DNA of 64,000 nucleotides from Verpa conica (Eukaryota; Ascomycota; Pezizomycetes; Pezizales; Morchellaceae): the NCBI GenBank assembly GCA_033030425.1, contig JAUFSD010000001.1:3472001-3536000 (forward strand), written 5' to 3'. Position 1 is the stretch's first letter. Every line of letters begins with the position of its first letter. The notes under the pieces are model-generated. The model was not told where the DNA came from, ran no database searches, and was given only the letters and a program-made list of their open reading frames with translations. Positions 36,701 through 47,512 of the stretch are shown piece by piece. Position numbers and translations under genes: made by a program.

Positions 36701-38068
36701 ACTTATCCGAGGGGCAATTCCCAACGCCAGCATAGTAATCCCAAGTGACCTGATTCTAACCAACATCGTCTCATGAAATCAGTCTATCCGTACGTCCGTT
36801 CCCTTATATCCCTGCTGCGCCGCCGAGAAGCGCAACCGGGTGCATCCATCCCTGCTAACCCCGACCAAGGTTCAACCCCCCACTGCCCTGCTGCTTTAAC
36901 CATTAACCGCTAGCTAGCTAGCTACTTAACTTAGCCATATAGCCGCCGCAGCAAGATTGGTACATATACCTCGGGTCAGCCAACACAGACCCTCAGCAGC
37001 GCGTGCAAGAGAGACATACCACTAACTACTGTCAATATAAAGTTCTTGGGAGGTAGTGGCTATATATTGTTGAATGCGAGAAGGCTGACTCGGTGAAGCC
37101 GTGGGAGCTCAATAAAAACATAGTGCCGATGAGACGTGTTGGAGGTCAACTCGTTATATAAATTAATAAATCTTTCAAGGCCCCGGACTGGTGTGCGAGT
37201 AAAGCGGCGCCTTGCTCTAGTGGTCAGGCTATTTTTGCGAAACGGTTAAAACAATAATACATGTAGTAACTGCTAAATACGAACTACCGCGCTTAAATCT
37301 AGATTTAAAAATAATACAGAGAAAAGTTCAGGAAATAAGAAATCGTTGACAGAAAATATACAGCATAGAAATTACAAAAGCCCAGACAAGAAAAATAGGA
37401 TAGAAATAGAAAGGTCCCAAAGGAAAGGGGGGGAAAAAACCAACGCGATGTAAACCAAAATACCAAAATACCAAAAGGAAAATTTACAAAACATAAACAC
37501 CAAATGCAGAGGAACAATGGGATGTACATATGAAACAGAAAAGCAGTATCTCACCCCACTACGAAACAAGGAGCGATCAACTTTTGATTGAGCCAACCAA
37601 TCGAACAAAGTAAAAGCGTCTGAAATCGTGTAATAGAAAAAGGAAAATGAAGCAAAAAAGAGCTCAGAGCTTCTATTGAATAGAAGACACTCAAGATAGA
37701 GAAAAGGGCGGGGTGTTGCAAAAATGCAAGCAATGTAAAGATGCAAGATATGGGAATTTATCCTCTAAACGTTGAACCTGTAAAAAGGATTATGCATGTA
37801 CAAAGCAAAAGGACTCGCCCATAGCCAAAAAATTAAATATGTTCCCTAACCCATATAAACTCCAGTATTTTCCCCAAGATTCCTTTATCCACAAAAAAAC
37901 GATACTTAAAACTAAAAAAGTATGGACAGACGCTCCCGCTCATTCGCGGATCAGCTAGAATAGTAATATAAAAAAAAAGGTATAAATATATATAGATTAA
38001 ACGGAGAATAGCTAGCCTTAACTTTACTACTCCCCCTATTTGAGGGCCGCAGAAAGGTCAGGGTAACA
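33759..38068. other. long AT-rich intergenic region with degraded repeats
   Basis: About 4.3 kb without a supported gene. 33,759-34,500 is the T-rich 3' flank of the FHA gene. A 127-aa frame at 34,391-34,774 (-) has no family resemblance. 34,900-36,800 is stop-riddled and could be RIP-degraded retroelement, but I cannot name one. A CTAG run lies near 36,908-36,925. 37,290-38,040 is A-rich on the plus strand and is probably the 3' flank of the next gene. Confidence 0.5.
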
Positions 38069-39150
38069 CTATATCGCACGATTGCCACCAAGGGCACCCT
38101 GCTGTGCAATCCGTTTACGGTACTGGTCACGGAATCGCTGGCGTTCAAAAGTACCTACATTTTACCGTTAATTAGTAAATGCGATACACCAAGAGAAAAC
38201 CAGCTGTAGCTTACCGTATCCAAAGATGAGACAGGACAGGGCCATGTAGCTTCCGAAAAAGTAAAGTCCTATAGGGACAATTTCAATCCGAGTTCCTGGA
38301 AGCTTAAATGGCGCGGCAGATGTTGTTGCGCTGGGGGTAGCAGTTGTTGTGTTTTGTGTTTCAGAAGCAACCAGGTCGGAAAACACGCCATTAACGAAGG
38401 TGGCATCATTTGTGGAGAGAGTTGTGCTTATTTGTGAACCGTCCGGCATTTCAGCGAAAAGAGTAATATTGGGTGTAAGAAGAACTTGTAGTTGAGCACT
38501 AGAAAGATTTGTTAGATGGAATCACATATGGTAGGCAAAGGCTAGGGAAGGGGAGCATACTCAGTCTTCTCCTCTTCTAGGAGTAGCTTATCAATCTGGC
38601 CGATGAAATGGAACTCCTGGACTTTATCAGGGCCCTCGGTACTAGCAGAAGCCTGTTCAGTAGCAGCAGCTTCCTCCGTAGTCTCGTTCCTTAGCTGCAC
38701 AGCTGCCCCATTGTACATGAGCGAGACGTCGATATTCCCCCCAACTAATGTCCAATTCCCCTCTGGAGACGAAACCTGATACAGCCTCAAATCTGCCGCA
38801 AAAACTCCAGAATCCGTGCTGAGAAATGGCAAATTATAGCAGACAGCGATACCAGAAGGGTTGGACACCTTTGTGATTGTGCCGAGCTTTGCAATGCATT
38901 TTTGTGTTGTCTCCTTAGCCCATGCTTGTAGATCCAGTTGCTCGATAGCCGTCTCGTTCCTTGCCCCTGTGTCCTGCCTCCTCACAACCATCCGCTGAAT
39001 TTCCCTCCTCAGTAAACCATGCCAGTTCTCTGATTCCTTGAAAGTCCCTGGTACGATCACCATTGCATCCGGTGCTGCGTGAGCGAATGAGACGGTGCAC
39101 AGCGCCGCCAGTGTGAGTAGGAAATATGAGAAAACGGCACACTGCATCAT
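38069..39150 (-). CDS. signal-peptide-bearing single-pass membrane protein, function unknown
   Basis: Three exons (39150-38561, 38498-38215, 38154-38069) with 62- and 60-bp introns splice in frame to 319 aa. The N-terminus is a classic signal peptide (FSYFLLTLAALCTVSFAHA, cleavage near residue 25). A lumenal domain follows with two cysteines and sequons NET, NWT, NET and NIT. A Ser/Thr/Ala-rich linker precedes the single membrane helix (VPIGLYFFGSYMALSCLIFG, about 266-290). The cytosolic tail is short and Arg-rich (TFERQRFRDQYRKRIAQQG). This is a type I secretory-pathway membrane protein by topology. I recall similar uncharacterised proteins in other ascomycetes but cannot name a function. 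A CACGTG E-box lies 138 bp upstream (39,288-39,293). Confidence 0.8.
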
Positions 39151-42100
39151 TGCTGCTGTTGTAAGATGTAAAGAAATTCGTCGATAAAAGGAAGCGTGAT
39201 AGTCGTAGTAGATAGGTATCGAAAAAATCGAAAGCCTTTCTAGAGGCGATTATTAACGAATTAAGATACTATAAAGGACCAACGCCACACGTGGGAGGCA
39301 GTGGTGTAAATTAGTCTTTGTTGCTTCGGTAGTAACTTAGTTAGGCTGCTACAACGAGGAAAGAAGAACAACTGCTGAGCCACTACTGCTACTACAAAGC
39401 AAAGCAAAGCAACGTCTCTCTCGTCTGTGCAGGAACAGCGGTAGAGGAGCGTGTGGGAGGATTGCAGAGGGTTGATCAGGAGGAAGGATATATTTACTTA
39501 CAATGGAATGCTCTCAAGTAGAAAAACACACGGACAAAGCACACGTAGGCCTGCTAACCCGTTGCGTAGGCCCTAAAATGTAGGATGTGCAGAGTGTTTC
39601 CCTTGCTGGGGGTAGTAGATATGGAGAGGAATGGGATCGTTGTCTCCTTTCGGGTAGAGAGGCCGACCGGAAAAACGCAGCGCCGGCGCTGAGAACGGAG
39701 ATGAGTAGAGAAAGAGAGGAAAATGAACGGACTGGTTTTACTATCTTGAAGACCAGAAAGTGGAGAAGAGGGGGAAAAGAAAAAAAAGAGAAGAGGAACC
39801 GAATGGGAAGAGTAGAGAATATGAATGAAAAGTGGGAGTCCGGCTTGAATAGAAAGCGGCTGCTGCTACTGCAAGGGGAAGGCTGTGTGTGATGGGTTGG
39901 TTCCGCCTGAGGACCTGAACCACCAATAGAAACCGGTTGACTATGCGTGGGATCTTGCTGCAGAAACGGGAAATAGGCAAGAAAACGTTCCACCACCGCC
40001 TGGATGAGGTAAAGGAATGAAGAGAGGGAAAAAAAAGAAAAGAAACTATGAACGATTTCCTACCAAGAAGGACTAGCCCTCACTAGCTTCGCTTCCGATA
40101 TTAAAACGAATTAAAGAAATAAAAGAAGCAGCACGGGAGAAGAAGAAAGGAAGGAAAGGATCAAAACCGGTTGGCAGATGGTAGTAGAAGAAGGAAATGG
40201 AGGGGGATATGAGGGTCAAAGTGTTTAGAGGGGTTCCCGTCTGCTGTAACACGAGAAAACCCTCTCTGAGAAGTACCTCTAGACTGATGGTCTGATCAGG
40301 AAGCCTGTGGTGTTTCTCTTCTGCAATCCTGTGATACTTCTCCGTGGCTCGCTTGGAGTTGCAGAGGGGTGTTTTATGCGGCTTAAGCACGACCGCGCGC
40401 GAGCTGGAACTCAGCCCAACAAACTTATACAGGGCTGCTGGTGTGGGGAGAGAGTACCTGAAAGTCATACTATCAATTCAAGGTACACTGCATGAGCAGT
40501 TGCCCTCTACCAATCGCTAGTCGGCAGTCAACAGCTGAGCGCCGTCAAATCTTTCAAGCGCCCAATCCTACAGCCGGTGGCAATAATGCCAATGATGCCA
40601 ATCCACTCGAATATTTTCCGAACGCCAATCGTTGGGTTTTCCCGCGTGTCTTGGGTCCCTGGGCCTTGTACCGATCAAGAACTCTTCAGCCACCCTACTG
40701 TGTTGGCGCCTTTTCAGGGGTACAACTCTACTCAGTGCCCTAAACTGGGTACAAGCGAGAAGAAAATGGTCGGGATGGAAGCATCATTGAGATCTCATTA
40801 ACCAGCTTTCCTTTGCACCCCATCTAAGTCATCTCCATTTACAGTCTTATCGCACCTCATCGCCTTCCCCAACCCTCAATTCCCCCCAGAAAGAAAAGCA
40901 CCTGTCAAACCAACGCCGTTGCACTGACGGTTTCACGCCTCATCCGATATGATACAAAAACAAAACGTACGTGGTTCCCAACTAGGCCTAGCTAACCTCG
41001 GTTCCTCAGAATTTTGGGTTACCGTCCCTGAAAATCTGGGCCTCATGCAAGGACCGATCCGCTGGATGTGGGTGCGCAGCTGCAGCAGGGGTTGGCTGCT
41101 GTTTGAATATCGTACAAATCCGGAATCTGGGTCTTGGCAGCATGAAAAGTCCACCACCCAGGGAGTTCAATCCAAAACTCTAGAACGGAGATGAAGAAGC
41201 TTTACACGAAAGTCAAGCCTTTTGACATAATTTAGTTTCCTCCCCATATTAATTGCAAGGCTGTTCCTTACAATCGCGGAGCATTTCAAATGCTTAGTAT
41301 TATTAGCTGTTCCTGATTCGTCTTCCCTCCTTCCTCACACATCACGGAGCCTCCCGTGGTCTAAAAGCAACCACGCTGCATTATCCTATAATTTATTTAA
41401 TTAATATCAGGTCTCTGGGCACGCTTACTCCAGTACTCTAAACATATTAAACAATCTCGTTTGGTAAAAGAAAAGAGGGAGAATAGATGAACCTAAAATT
41501 GTTACCTCATATCAATATCACACCAGTATCCCGCGATTGTCGAACCCCATCGGCTAGCGACTTACTTAATGCTCACGAGATAGATATTTACCAACAAGGT
41601 GCAGCCGTGCCTTGGGACACCAAACCGTCAATCCATGTCGTTGGAATCGCCCGGCGCTGAGTTCATGTCGAAACACTAAGCTCCTCAGAGCATGCCTGCT
41701 GTAACCCAACTTACATGCCTAGTTCCCAACATCTCCATTGTCTGCTTTACCAACTGTCTTACCCGCCTCGGGATGCTCAACTTAAGGATTTCGTGTATAT
41801 CCCGTGTTTTACCAATACCAACTCTCGAGAAATCTTTCCCCATATCTTCACATACTCTCACTCATACCCGAGAGAGGGGTGTAATCTACCTCATCGTGAC
41901 CGTCTCACGAGAGCGATCAAACTTAAATCACACATTATGGCGCCTGAGGGCTTGTCGGTTTGTGCCGGAGTTCTAAACCCAGAATTCAGGATAATACCCC
42001 ACTACTCCGGTGCATCCTTTTTAATCCCTTTATCACGCCATAATCCCACAATCCTGAACTTTCCATCAATCCTAATCACATTAGAGCAGGGAAATGGGGG

Positions 42101-44824
42101 GGAGGAGCATACTGAATGTCTCATCAACTGCCTGTTCTGACCTATGCTCAAGGCTGACATTGGCACGCATTGGCGCACATTTGCGTGTGTACACTCGTCT
42201 CCTATCGGAATATTGCTGCCGGCCATTTTGACGGTTGAGAAAGAGAGTCGTTACGCATGGGATCATCTGAAGCGGGGGCCTACAACGACGGGTGTCTCGG
42301 TAAAGCAAGCGCGCTACGTCGTCACCGGATATCTCGGCTTCCTGGAATTTTTGAGGCTCCGCAGGACTCGTCTCCGTAATACGTACAAAGTGACGATTTC
42401 TTCCGCGTGGTCTTTTGAGTCCCGGAAACCGGAATGAGACATCTAACCTTTCCTCACCTGGAGGTCTAAACATCGGGTAGATATCGCGTCTTTTGAGACA
42501 TAAGGTTTTGAAAATATCGGCATCTTTACTCCGAAAGGGGTAGTCGTGGGAATGGGAAATGTGTTTGTTGGTGGGCACAAGCGTCACAGATAGTCGCGGG
42601 GTAGTATCCGATTAGAAAAAAAATTCGAACGTAGTCCTTTTGGACTTCTTTTTTCTTTCGGTACTGGGGGTTTTGAGCTAATTTCTCATGGTGGGGAGAA
42701 ATTTTACGATACATCTCATAAAACAGAGCCTGTGTAAAAGTTGCTTGTATTTCATGACGACTAAACTAGGTAATTCTAAAACTGTAGCAGATTATCTATG
42801 CCTTTAGTACTAACATGGAAGTTTAGTATTGGTTTTCCATGCGATACTCAGAGCGCCAATCGTTGGTATAGAGAATCGGAGGTTTCTACGAGTTCCTCAA
42901 CCTAAAGTTCTAGAACTCTTCTGTACCAGCGCGAACTTCAGTTATCAGGCATATTAAAGATAGTTACAAATTCACGTGGGAATTGCGAGGGTCGTGGCGG
43001 TGGCGGCGGCGGTTGTTTCGCAATCAAAGCATGGCTTCAATTAACGATGTATAAGCAAATCTAACTATGGCGTTCTGTAAGGCTTGAAAGGTTAGTGTGT
43101 TTGTCTTACCTTTGGTTTCCAGAAGGGATACCGAGGCTGATTGGAGCAGCCAAATTCGAATACGAATGTGGAGATTTTCAGCCTTCATTAGTATGAGAAA
43201 CCTATGCCTGCGAGATTACACTAAGCTTTTTTATTATCTATTTGATTACGTTCCTGTAGTCCAATTACGCTACGCTGCTGCATATGGACTTCGATTTCTG
43301 TGGCTATGTTGTTTCATGTCGAAGAAGCACCAACACCATAGGCCCAGCTGTATATAGATACCGAAAACAAGATCGTAGATGATGTGGCTCCATTGGAAAT
43401 TAGGATTGGTTAAAGCGCACGGCATTATGCCTCCCGCTGGGCACTCATTATATACGCACGCACGGTCATTACACCGATACGAGTCCTTATCCTATAAGGC
43501 GAGTTGCCTGCACATTACCCCCAGGTTCTGTCATTTACATACGCAAAGACAGTCATACCTGACCACTCATAACCAATATCCATAACATATATGTTGACGT
43601 CATTTATTCACTTCTTACCTCGGCTATTACTTCGGCACTTAGCTACGAGCAGCGAGCCAACCCGAAGAAAGCAGCCTTGGTGCCTATATAATTTATAGGT
43701 AACAAAGAGAGATTTTTTTACGAAAAAAACATCAAGTCACTCCACAAGGGCATGAAACAGTTGCAAAGGCTTAATATAGTAGCTTACATCCTGGATGGGA
43801 TGATCTATCATGTTGGACAAAACTACGAGAAATCTGCCGGGTTTTCTATTTTTTATTAGGTGATTATATGATTATTTTTTATTCAGGTAGCTGTTGTCAA
43901 GGGGTCATACTTTTGCGGGGCATATGACGATACAAACCAAACCATAGGTGGAACAAATGATTTGTTTTAGCTTCAGTTAGGAGTTGATGGTTTGTTGTTT
44001 ATAAACCCCACGGGAACCTATGCGTTAAGCAGCTGGTACCTATAATTTCCGAGCTCTGACACCTAGGTCGATGCTAATGATAACCTATAGTATAGATTTT
44101 GCGTCATGGTATGTCACTCACTAGACGTTTCATCTGATCTCACTTGTTGCTTGCGAGATTCTATTTGGTGCTTGGGGGCTCTAGATTGTCATATTATATA
44201 GTTTTGGGGGCTTATACCCTAGTGGCTTCATGAGTAAATATCAAAATAACTACAACGAAGGCAAGCAATTGGGCTAAGCCACGCCGATGTGGCTGCAACG
44301 GCCACTTAAGGAAGCGGAGGTAACAGTCATGTTTAGGGATATTATTTTTAGACATTCTTTGTCCCGACTTTATGTTTCATATAAAGCTAATTCTATAACA
44401 TCCTCCCTTAGATAGTTTTGTTACAAGTGTGCTCTTTTATAAATCAGGAGTATTCTAGTTTCTGGTAGCACTGTGGGGGTATAATTTGCGTTTTGTGTAA
44501 CCATAGTCAGAAGCCACCGACCGCAAACACAGTATGGCAAAAGAACATTGAATTCCAAACACCGTCCAATAAAGATATCCGTTTCCTTTACACCTGACAA
44601 ATTCTTCAAGTAGCCTAATGGCCCATCAGCCCAGGAAACGCCGCCCATAAACCCCTGGCGAAAGGTCTGATCCAGTCCCCCAAACCAATGCACCCAATCG
44701 CATTTCCTGACCGCGCGTTTATTCCCAAGACGTTCCAAACTACATGCATGCCTACACAAAGTCGCCAGCACTAGAAATGTAAGAACACATTACCATAACC
44801 ACCTCCCGTTGACGAAGTCTTATC
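39151..44824. other. long intergenic region, no supported gene
   Basis: 39,151-40,500 is CT-rich on the minus strand and looks like leader/promoter for the preceding gene. 40,500-43,700 carries many overlapping short frames on both strands with no family resemblance. A 116-aa frame at 44,421-44,771 (-) just downstream of the small membrane ORF is of doubtful status. GGC repeats occur near 42,990-43,010. Confidence 0.45.
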
Positions 44825-45010
44825 TTAGGACAGCCACCAATATCTAGGTTGTACCGGGGCCTCGATAGCGACAAAGTTTCGTAGTATGGGCAAGCGGTTG
44901 ATGATAAGGATAGCGATATTCAATAGAAATAGCTTGAGGGTGACGACTGCGATGAAACCGAAGATAATGAGGAATGTGGGAACGCCTAGGAGAAGTGAGA
45001 GCCAGAAGCT
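44825..45010 (-). CDS. possible small two-helix membrane protein
   Basis: A 61-aa frame begins MSFWLSLLLGVPTFLIIFGF. Two adjacent hydrophobic stretches (about 3-25 and 27-43) are followed by a polar tail ending in PRYWWLS. GC content and codon use are like coding sequence rather than the AT-rich surroundings, and a plausible start context precedes the ATG. It is head-to-head with the sirtuin gene across 640 bp. I do not recognise it; it could also be the first exon of a longer gene. Confidence 0.35.
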   Translation of the reverse strand, partial: SFWLSLLLGVPTFLIIFGFIAVVTLKLFLLNIAILIINRLPILRNFVAIEAPVQPRYWWLS

Positions 45011-45650
45011 CATGTCGATTGTCGTACGGACAAGGGTACACTAACGCGGACGAGTAACAGAGACAAAGAGTACCGTCGAGTCAGAGGAGACGAAGAGGGT
45101 TGACCGGTTTGTATCATGTGAATATGAAAGCCATAGCCCAGGTTTTCAAGAAACAAGTCGGTATTGAAGCCTATCGTTAGGTTAAATATGCATATGCACA
45201 CAATGCGTCATGGGCTGGGTGAAGTTGATTGATGCAAGGTCACACATACCCCGGTCCCCCGGTGTTCCGGCGGTCGTCTTGGTAACCGCTCGTGATACAG
45301 ACTGTGGCTAATGGCAGACTTCAGCCTCAATTTACTACTAAAAGGGTACAAGTTGTTCGGGTGACCGTCTTGTTTTGGCTGGCATCACGCCAAGTCTAGT
45401 GCACCAGCCTCCTGTTGTTCGAGACTGATACGTGCCGTCTCGTAAGACCTGTTCAATGACATTTGGAACTGACTTCACCCCCTCTTCCACTGGCTGTTTT
45501 CATCCTATAACATCTTCGTTTCTGTTTGCTGCCTTTTCTGCCCTTTATATATTAATATATATTCACTCACTGCCCTCATCATAGCTATTCACTCGCCCCA
45601 TACTGTACTAAATCCGACTAGAAAACCAAGGTATCCCCACCCTTGGCGTC
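45011..45650. promoter_or_regulatory. divergent spacer upstream of the sirtuin gene
   Basis: 640 bp between the small membrane ORF and the sirtuin ATG. Mixed composition, a TATATATTAATATATATTC tract near 45,545-45,563, then a CT-rich stretch up to the start codon. Confidence 0.4.
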
Positions 45651-45799
45651 ATGCCTACAACCACAGTCACGATAGAGGATACACGCGTTCTTGGAGAAAT
45701 TGCAGACTCGATTGCACGCTCCAAAAAGGCCATTGTCGTAACTGGGGCAGGTATAAGTACAAATTGCGGTATTCCTGTAAGTGGACGCGTTTTTACTTA

Positions 45800-45833
<34 letters not shown>

Positions 45834-47512
45834 TTTCTCTATACGTGATTTAAAAATATTAACAGCATTTCGTAGGATTTTCGGTCCCAAGATGGTCTTT
45901 ATAACCTCGTTAAATCACGTTACCCCTCATCTGTAGTAAAAGGGAGAGACCTATTCGATTCAGTACTCTTTGCAGACCCTACGTCTACTCAACTGTTTTA
46001 CACATTCATCTCCTCTCTGCGTAACGAGATCATATCGGTTAAGGACACAACACCCACACACAAATTTATTCGTAAGATGTCTGAGACTGGGCGGCTATTA
46101 CGATGCTATACGCAGAACATTGACGGGTTGGAAGAAAGGGAAGGAATGACAACGAATTTGTCTTTGGGAAAGGGGAAGCGAAAAAGAGCTAGTACAGTCC
46201 TTGCGGGGGTTTTGGAGAACGAGGAGGAGAAGGGCTGCCAGGTTGTACAGTTGCATGGGGACCTGAATAATTTGCGGTGTATGCAATGTCAGGGCCTCTG
46301 TAAATACGACGACGAGAGAGTGGAGAGTCTGCTGGACGGAACTCCTCCAGAGTGCCCGGTATGTGTAGGAAAGGACAAAGCACGTAGAGAAAACGGAAAA
46401 CGGGGGACTAAAGTTGGAAGTTTGAGGGTGAGCTCCTCCTATACCCCCGTCATTAACTATTGTAGATCATCGTATACTAGGTTAGATACTAACATACTTC
46501 CTAGCCTAATATCGTTCTTTATGGCGAAGAACATCCCCTCGCCGAAAAAATCGGGTCTCTCACTTCTGCCGATCTACGCTCTAACCCTGACCTTATGATC
46601 ATTCTTGGCACATCTCTTAAAGTCTTTGGTCTTAAACGTATTGTTAGGGAGTTTGCTCGGGCTGTTCATGCTCGTGGAGGGAAGGTTATATATGTCAACA
46701 ACACCCCCGCCGCATACAGCACATGGAAAGACGTCATTGATTACCATGTTGATATGGATTGTGATGCGTGGGTAGCAGACGTAAAAAAAAGACGTTTCGA
46801 CATTTGGGAACGCCAGTTGACATTAGACCTAGGCAAGGTGACAAAGAGGATCGCGGCGTCACTAGCCAAGGGGAAAGGGAAACAGGCGAAGATCTTTAAA
46901 GAGGTAGAGCAAGAAAATGAAATCAAAGCGAGACCAAAAGCAAAAGCAACTGGTACAAGGAAGCCTCTGGGTGTAAGAATAGCCAACGGACCCCCAGCTC
47001 TTCCTCAAAAGAGTAATTTCAGCATTCCTATTTGTCCACCAACTCCTCCCCCAACAAATGGATCTCGTTCGGAAAAGAAATCAGTCATCAAGCGCGCTCC
47101 AAATACACCTTACAATCCTCCTTCAGCCCCATCGACTCCAACTGGCCGTCGCAAGTCGGTGATGCCTGCATCCATCCTCGCTACACCACAAGCATCACCG
47201 TCCCGCCTTAGTCGCTTGATGTCGTCTGTCAAGATAAATTCAGCGTCGAAAGGGGGCGTGCCTTACTCACCCCGGCGTGGTAGTGGGGTTGTTGACCAAA
47301 GCCCCCTCCCAAAAGCGAAAAGACGGATGCTGGAGCGCAAACCTGCAAAGCCAAAAGGGAAGGGACCAGAGAAGAGCGTAGAGCTAGAGGTTTGCGGAAC
47401 ATTGACTGTGACAAAGGCGTTGACGCCAATGAAACCACTAGCACCAGTAATGGGATTGGAGAGGAGGGCTTCACGAAGACTGTCAAAGCTACCTATTGAG
47501 GCTTCTACCTAG
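45651..47512 (+). CDS. HST3: Hst3/Hst4-type NAD-dependent histone deacetylase (sirtuin)
   Basis: Fungal Hst3/Hst4 sirtuins remove acetyl from histone H3 Lys56 after replication. Exons are 45651-45776, 45876-46427 and 46505-47512 (561 aa). NAD-binding TGAGIS is at 31-36 and GIPDFRS at 40-46; intron 1 falls between GIP and DFRS. TQNID is near 121-125, and the catalytic His is at 169 in QLHGD. The Zn ribbon is CMQC (177/180) with CPVC (202/205), followed after intron 2 by NIVLYGEEHP and LGTSLKVFGL. An insertion rich in Lys/Arg (KGKRKR) precedes the catalytic His, and residues after about 370 form a basic Pro/Ser-rich tail, both in keeping with the Hst3/Hst4 branch rather than Sir2. Intron 1 carries an (ATT)n repeat. 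Hst3 versus Hst4 cannot be separated by eye. Confidence 0.9.
45800..45831. repeat. (ATT)n microsatellite in sirtuin intron 1
   Basis: About ten TTA/ATT units inside the 99-bp intron, between the donor and the branch region. Length variation between strains is likely. Confidence 0.8.

Noticed and set aside
37196..37252. tRNA-like A box (CTTGCTCTAGTGGTCAGG)
   Set aside because: No T arm or B box follows and the acceptor does not close; at most a tRNA fragment.
37372..37746. 124-aa Phe-rich frame
   Set aside because: Complement of A-rich 3' flanking sequence; low complexity mimics membrane helices.
39514..40468. 131- to 160-aa minus-strand frames
   Set aside because: CT-rich leader-type sequence giving Ser/Pro/Phe-rich frames; no conserved features.
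42081..42587. 168-aa minus-strand frame
   Set aside because: No domain recognised, overlapped by open frames on the other strand, and not flanked by promoter-like sequence.
46741..46986. 81-aa frame antisense to the sirtuin
   Set aside because: Shadow of the sirtuin coding exon.
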